Program-made: the position numbers and the translations under genes | The notes under the pieces: generated by a model | What the model was told of the DNA's origin: nothing | What the model saw: the letters and a program-made list of their open reading frames with translations, nothing else | Database searches by the model: none | In this document: in pieces, positions 62,216 to 64,000 of the stretch | How positions within the stretch are numbered: the stretch's first letter is position 1 | How the letters are laid out: each line of letters begins with the position of its first letter | From: Rhodobacteraceae bacterium EL53 | GTDB lineage: Bacteria > Pseudomonadota > Alphaproteobacteria > Rhodobacterales > Rhodobacteraceae | Assembly (NCBI GenBank): GCA_900313015.1 | Contig: OMPR01000009.1 | Coordinates: 1 to 64,000 of the forward strand | Reading direction: 5' to 3' | Length of the DNA stretch: 64,000 nucleotides

Positions 62216-63724
62216 TTAGACCTTGAAATATGCGGGCAGGGCGCGTCGCAGAAGTTTGCCGTTGCCGCCTGCGGGCAGAACGTCCAAATGGATGAACGCA
62301 CGGGGCTGTTTATACCGTGCGAGGTTTTCTTGCACATAGGCATTCAGATCCGCATCGTCCAGTTTCTGTGGGCCGGTATAAAATGCGGCGATGACATAGG
62401 TGTCTTCTTTCACTTCGACGGCTGCAGCACCAACCTGAGTGATCCCGGGGTGTTTTGACAGGGCGGCCTCTACTTCGACAGGTGAAACCCGGTATCCACC
62501 GGCATTCATCATGTCGTCATCACGGCCAAGATATGTGATTTGGCCATCGACGGCCATTGCGCCTTGATCTCCAGTAAGAAACCAATCTCCTTGCATTTTT
62601 GCCTCTGCTTCGGATGGGGCATTTAGGTATGTCAGCATCAACCCGGGGTCTGTCTGATGCACGGCAATGGTTCCTTCGTCACCTTGGGCAACTGGCCCAT
62701 CGGGTCCAAGGATTGCAATGCGACGCCCGACTTGCGGTTGACCAAGGGCGTCGCCGCGTGCCGGTTGATCGGGGTTCGACGAGATAAATGTCGAAACTTC
62801 GGACATGCCATAGGCTTCATATAGCCCGGTTCCGGTCGCTTGTTGCCAGTGTTCGTGCAAGTGGCGCGACAACTTTTCACCCGCGCACAGCCCATGCCGC
62901 AACTTTGGCATGTGCAAACTTTCATCGGTTTGGAGAATTTTCCGAAACACACCGGGGGCGGCAGCAAAAATAGTTGCTTCATGGTCGCGAAGGAGTGCAG
63001 GCAACTTATTGATATCCATCTCGGCAGCCGGGATAAGGGCGGTGGCGCCAATCGCCCAAGGATCCATTAATCCGGTTCCCAAGGTATAGGTCCAATTAAA
63101 TGCCCCGGCATGACAAAGTCGATCAGACAGAGTCAGCCCATACCACCCATCCACCATCATCTGACGTGCCCAGATGGCACGATGTGCGTGTGCAACGGCA
63201 CGCGGTTTACCGGAGGTCCCTGATGTATAAACCACGTAGGCCATACGGTTTGGGTCCCCCATATCATACGACACCGGCGGCAAGTCACGCATGTTTTCCA
63301 GTGCGGATAAATCTATCTGGTGGGGATGATCGGCGCAGGCGACATTTCGATCCCGCAGGATCACAGCCGGCGCGAGTTCATCAATAATCTTTTGGGTTTC
63401 AGCCACGGTGAGTTGCGAAGACGTCGGAACGGGCACAATTCCCGCTGCAATCGCGCCCAAATAGGCAATCGGAAATTCAACGGTGTTCCCCAGTCGCATT
63501 AATGCGATCTCGCCGGGTTTGATTCCGGCTTTCAGTAACCCTGTTGCCGTTCCTCTAATCGCTGTTTCTAGACGCGCATATGACCAGTCGTCTGATTCAT
63601 TTGCGCCAATAACAGACAATGCAATTTTGTCCGATTGATGCGGAGCGTGACGCAGGACATGCGCCGCCAAATTAAAGGGCGACGGGCAGGGATCGGGCGG
63701 GCCTTGGTCAAAAATCGACAACAT
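62216..63724 (-). CDS. AMP-dependent acyl-CoA synthetase
   Basis: This 502-residue protein has the adenylate-forming motifs VVYTSGTSGKPRAV (about 168), GLYEAYGMSEVSTF (about 300), FLTGDQGAMAVDGQITYLGR (about 388) and the C-terminal LPAGGNGKLLRRAL with the catalytic Lys. It is of the compact class that acts on short or aromatic acids. No clue to the substrate is in the context. It is convergent to nothing and divergent from the XRE gene at 63790. Confidence 0.87.
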   Translation of the reverse strand: MLSIFDQGPPDPCPSPFNLAAHVLRHAPHQSDKIALSVIGANESDDWSYARLETAIRGTATGLLKAGIKPGEIALMRLGNTVEFPIAYLGAIAAGIVPVPTSSQLTVAETQKIIDELAPAVILRDRNVACADHPHQIDLSALENMRDLPPVSYDMGDPNRMAYVVYTSGTSGKPRAVAHAHRAIWARQMMVDGWYGLTLSDRLCHAGAFNWTYTLGTGLMDPWAIGATALIPAAEMDINKLPALLRDHEATIFAAAPGVFRKILQTDESLHMPKLRHGLCAGEKLSRHLHEHWQQATGTGLYEAYGMSEVSTFISSNPDQPARGDALGQPQVGRRIAILGPDGPVAQGDEGTIAVHQTDPGLMLTYLNAPSEAEAKMQGDWFLTGDQGAMAVDGQITYLGRDDDMMNAGGYRVSPVEVEAALSKHPGITQVGAAAVEVKEDTYVIAAFYTGPQKLDDADLNAYVQENLARYKQPRAFIHLDVLPAGGNGKLLRRALPAYFKV

Positions 63725-63789
63725 ACGCTTTGGCTATCGCGCCCGCGCGCGCGTTGCAAGCTGCCCTGCATCACCTTATAGAGTGCGCC

Positions 63790-64000
63790 ATGACCAACCG
63801 TGATCCAAAATCGCTTATTCGCATTGCCCATGACACCGGTGCTGAAACCGCTGCCGAACCTTTGGATCTGGGCGCGCGCGTACGAGAACTTCGCAAAGCG
63901 CGCGATTGGACACTCGAACAAGCCGCAACTCAGGCTGGTTTGGCGCGTTCAACGCTGAGCAAAATTGAAAATGGTCAAATGTCACCCACTTACGATGCTC
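63790..64000 (+). CDS. XRE-family regulator, cut by the window edge
   Basis: The 70 codons present encode an XRE helix-turn-helix with DLGARVRELRKARDWTLEQA and AGLARSTLSKIENGQMSP (about 27-65). The rest lies beyond the window. In relatives the C-terminus is a cupin sensor domain. It is divergent from the acyl-CoA synthetase at 63724, which it may control. Confidence 0.8.
   Translation, partial: MTNRDPKSLIRIAHDTGAETAAEPLDLGARVRELRKARDWTLEQAATQAGLARSTLSKIENGQMSPTYDA

Noticed and set aside
1-64000. CRISPR array, tRNA or rRNA genes, intact insertion sequence
   Set aside because: No regularly spaced repeats, no tRNA cloverleaf with CCA-adjacent acceptor and no transposase-like protein were seen on reading both strands.

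Overview
The window reads as chromosomal DNA of a marine alphaproteobacterium of the Rhodobacteraceae (Roseobacter group). The evidence is the gene order amtB / pncC(cinA)-pgpA-ispDF / dusB-ntrB-ntrC-ntrY-ntrX / trkA-trkH-hfq-hflX, the fused IspDF, an NtrC without the GAFTGA loop as in Rhodobacter capsulatus, and an aspartate-type HemB. No tRNA, rRNA, CRISPR array or intact insertion sequence was seen.

Left third (1-20.7 kb) is accessory and gene-poor. It holds two tandem secreted DUF3604 (PHP-like) proteins with a divergent Crp/Fnr regulator; a zinc-uptake operon (zur, ZrgA-like His-rich protein, MacB/LolD-type ATPase, FtsX-type permease, a 28-codon coupled ORF, DUF3299 protein) with a perfect 20-bp palindrome in front of zur; an AraC regulator divergent from an exported amidohydrolase and an outer-membrane protein, with a long inverted repeat between them; a convergent GNAT-like/HTH pair with an operator-like palindrome; and a phospholipase D lipoprotein. 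Between these are 0.6-1.2 kb stretches without genes. They carry diverged copies of a dispersed repeat, including a roughly 195-bp element present twice and a 32-bp core present four times.

Middle-left (20.7-32.3 kb) is a catabolic cluster on the minus strand: TetR, an MDR-family oxidoreductase, LivH, LivM, LivG, LivF, an acyl-CoA ligase and a periplasmic binding protein, closed by a strong terminator and followed by a molybdopterin oxidoreductase. The likely job is uptake and CoA activation of a carboxylic acid; the substrate cannot be read from the sequence.

The core block (32.7-48.8 kb) is housekeeping: ammonium transport, NAD(P)-related pncC, lipid and isoprenoid enzymes, tRNA dihydrouridine synthase, both nitrogen two-component systems, Trk potassium uptake, Hfq and HflX. 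Adjacent genes are packed with ATGA or TAATG overlaps, so translation is probably coupled.

The right end (48.8-64 kb) holds a SnoaL-like protein, a penicillin-acylase-family hydrolase, a YSC84 lipoprotein, HemB, a membrane protein, Mfd, a coupled SH3/TPR pair, a Bcr/CflA exporter, a FrnE-like DsbA protein, a second AMP-dependent acyl-CoA synthetase and the beginning of an XRE regulator cut by the window edge.

The best candidates for under-described biology are the zinc operon with its doubly coupled micro-ORF and palindrome, the Crp/Fnr-DUF3604 locus, the AraC/amidohydrolase/outer-membrane locus, and the dispersed repeat family.
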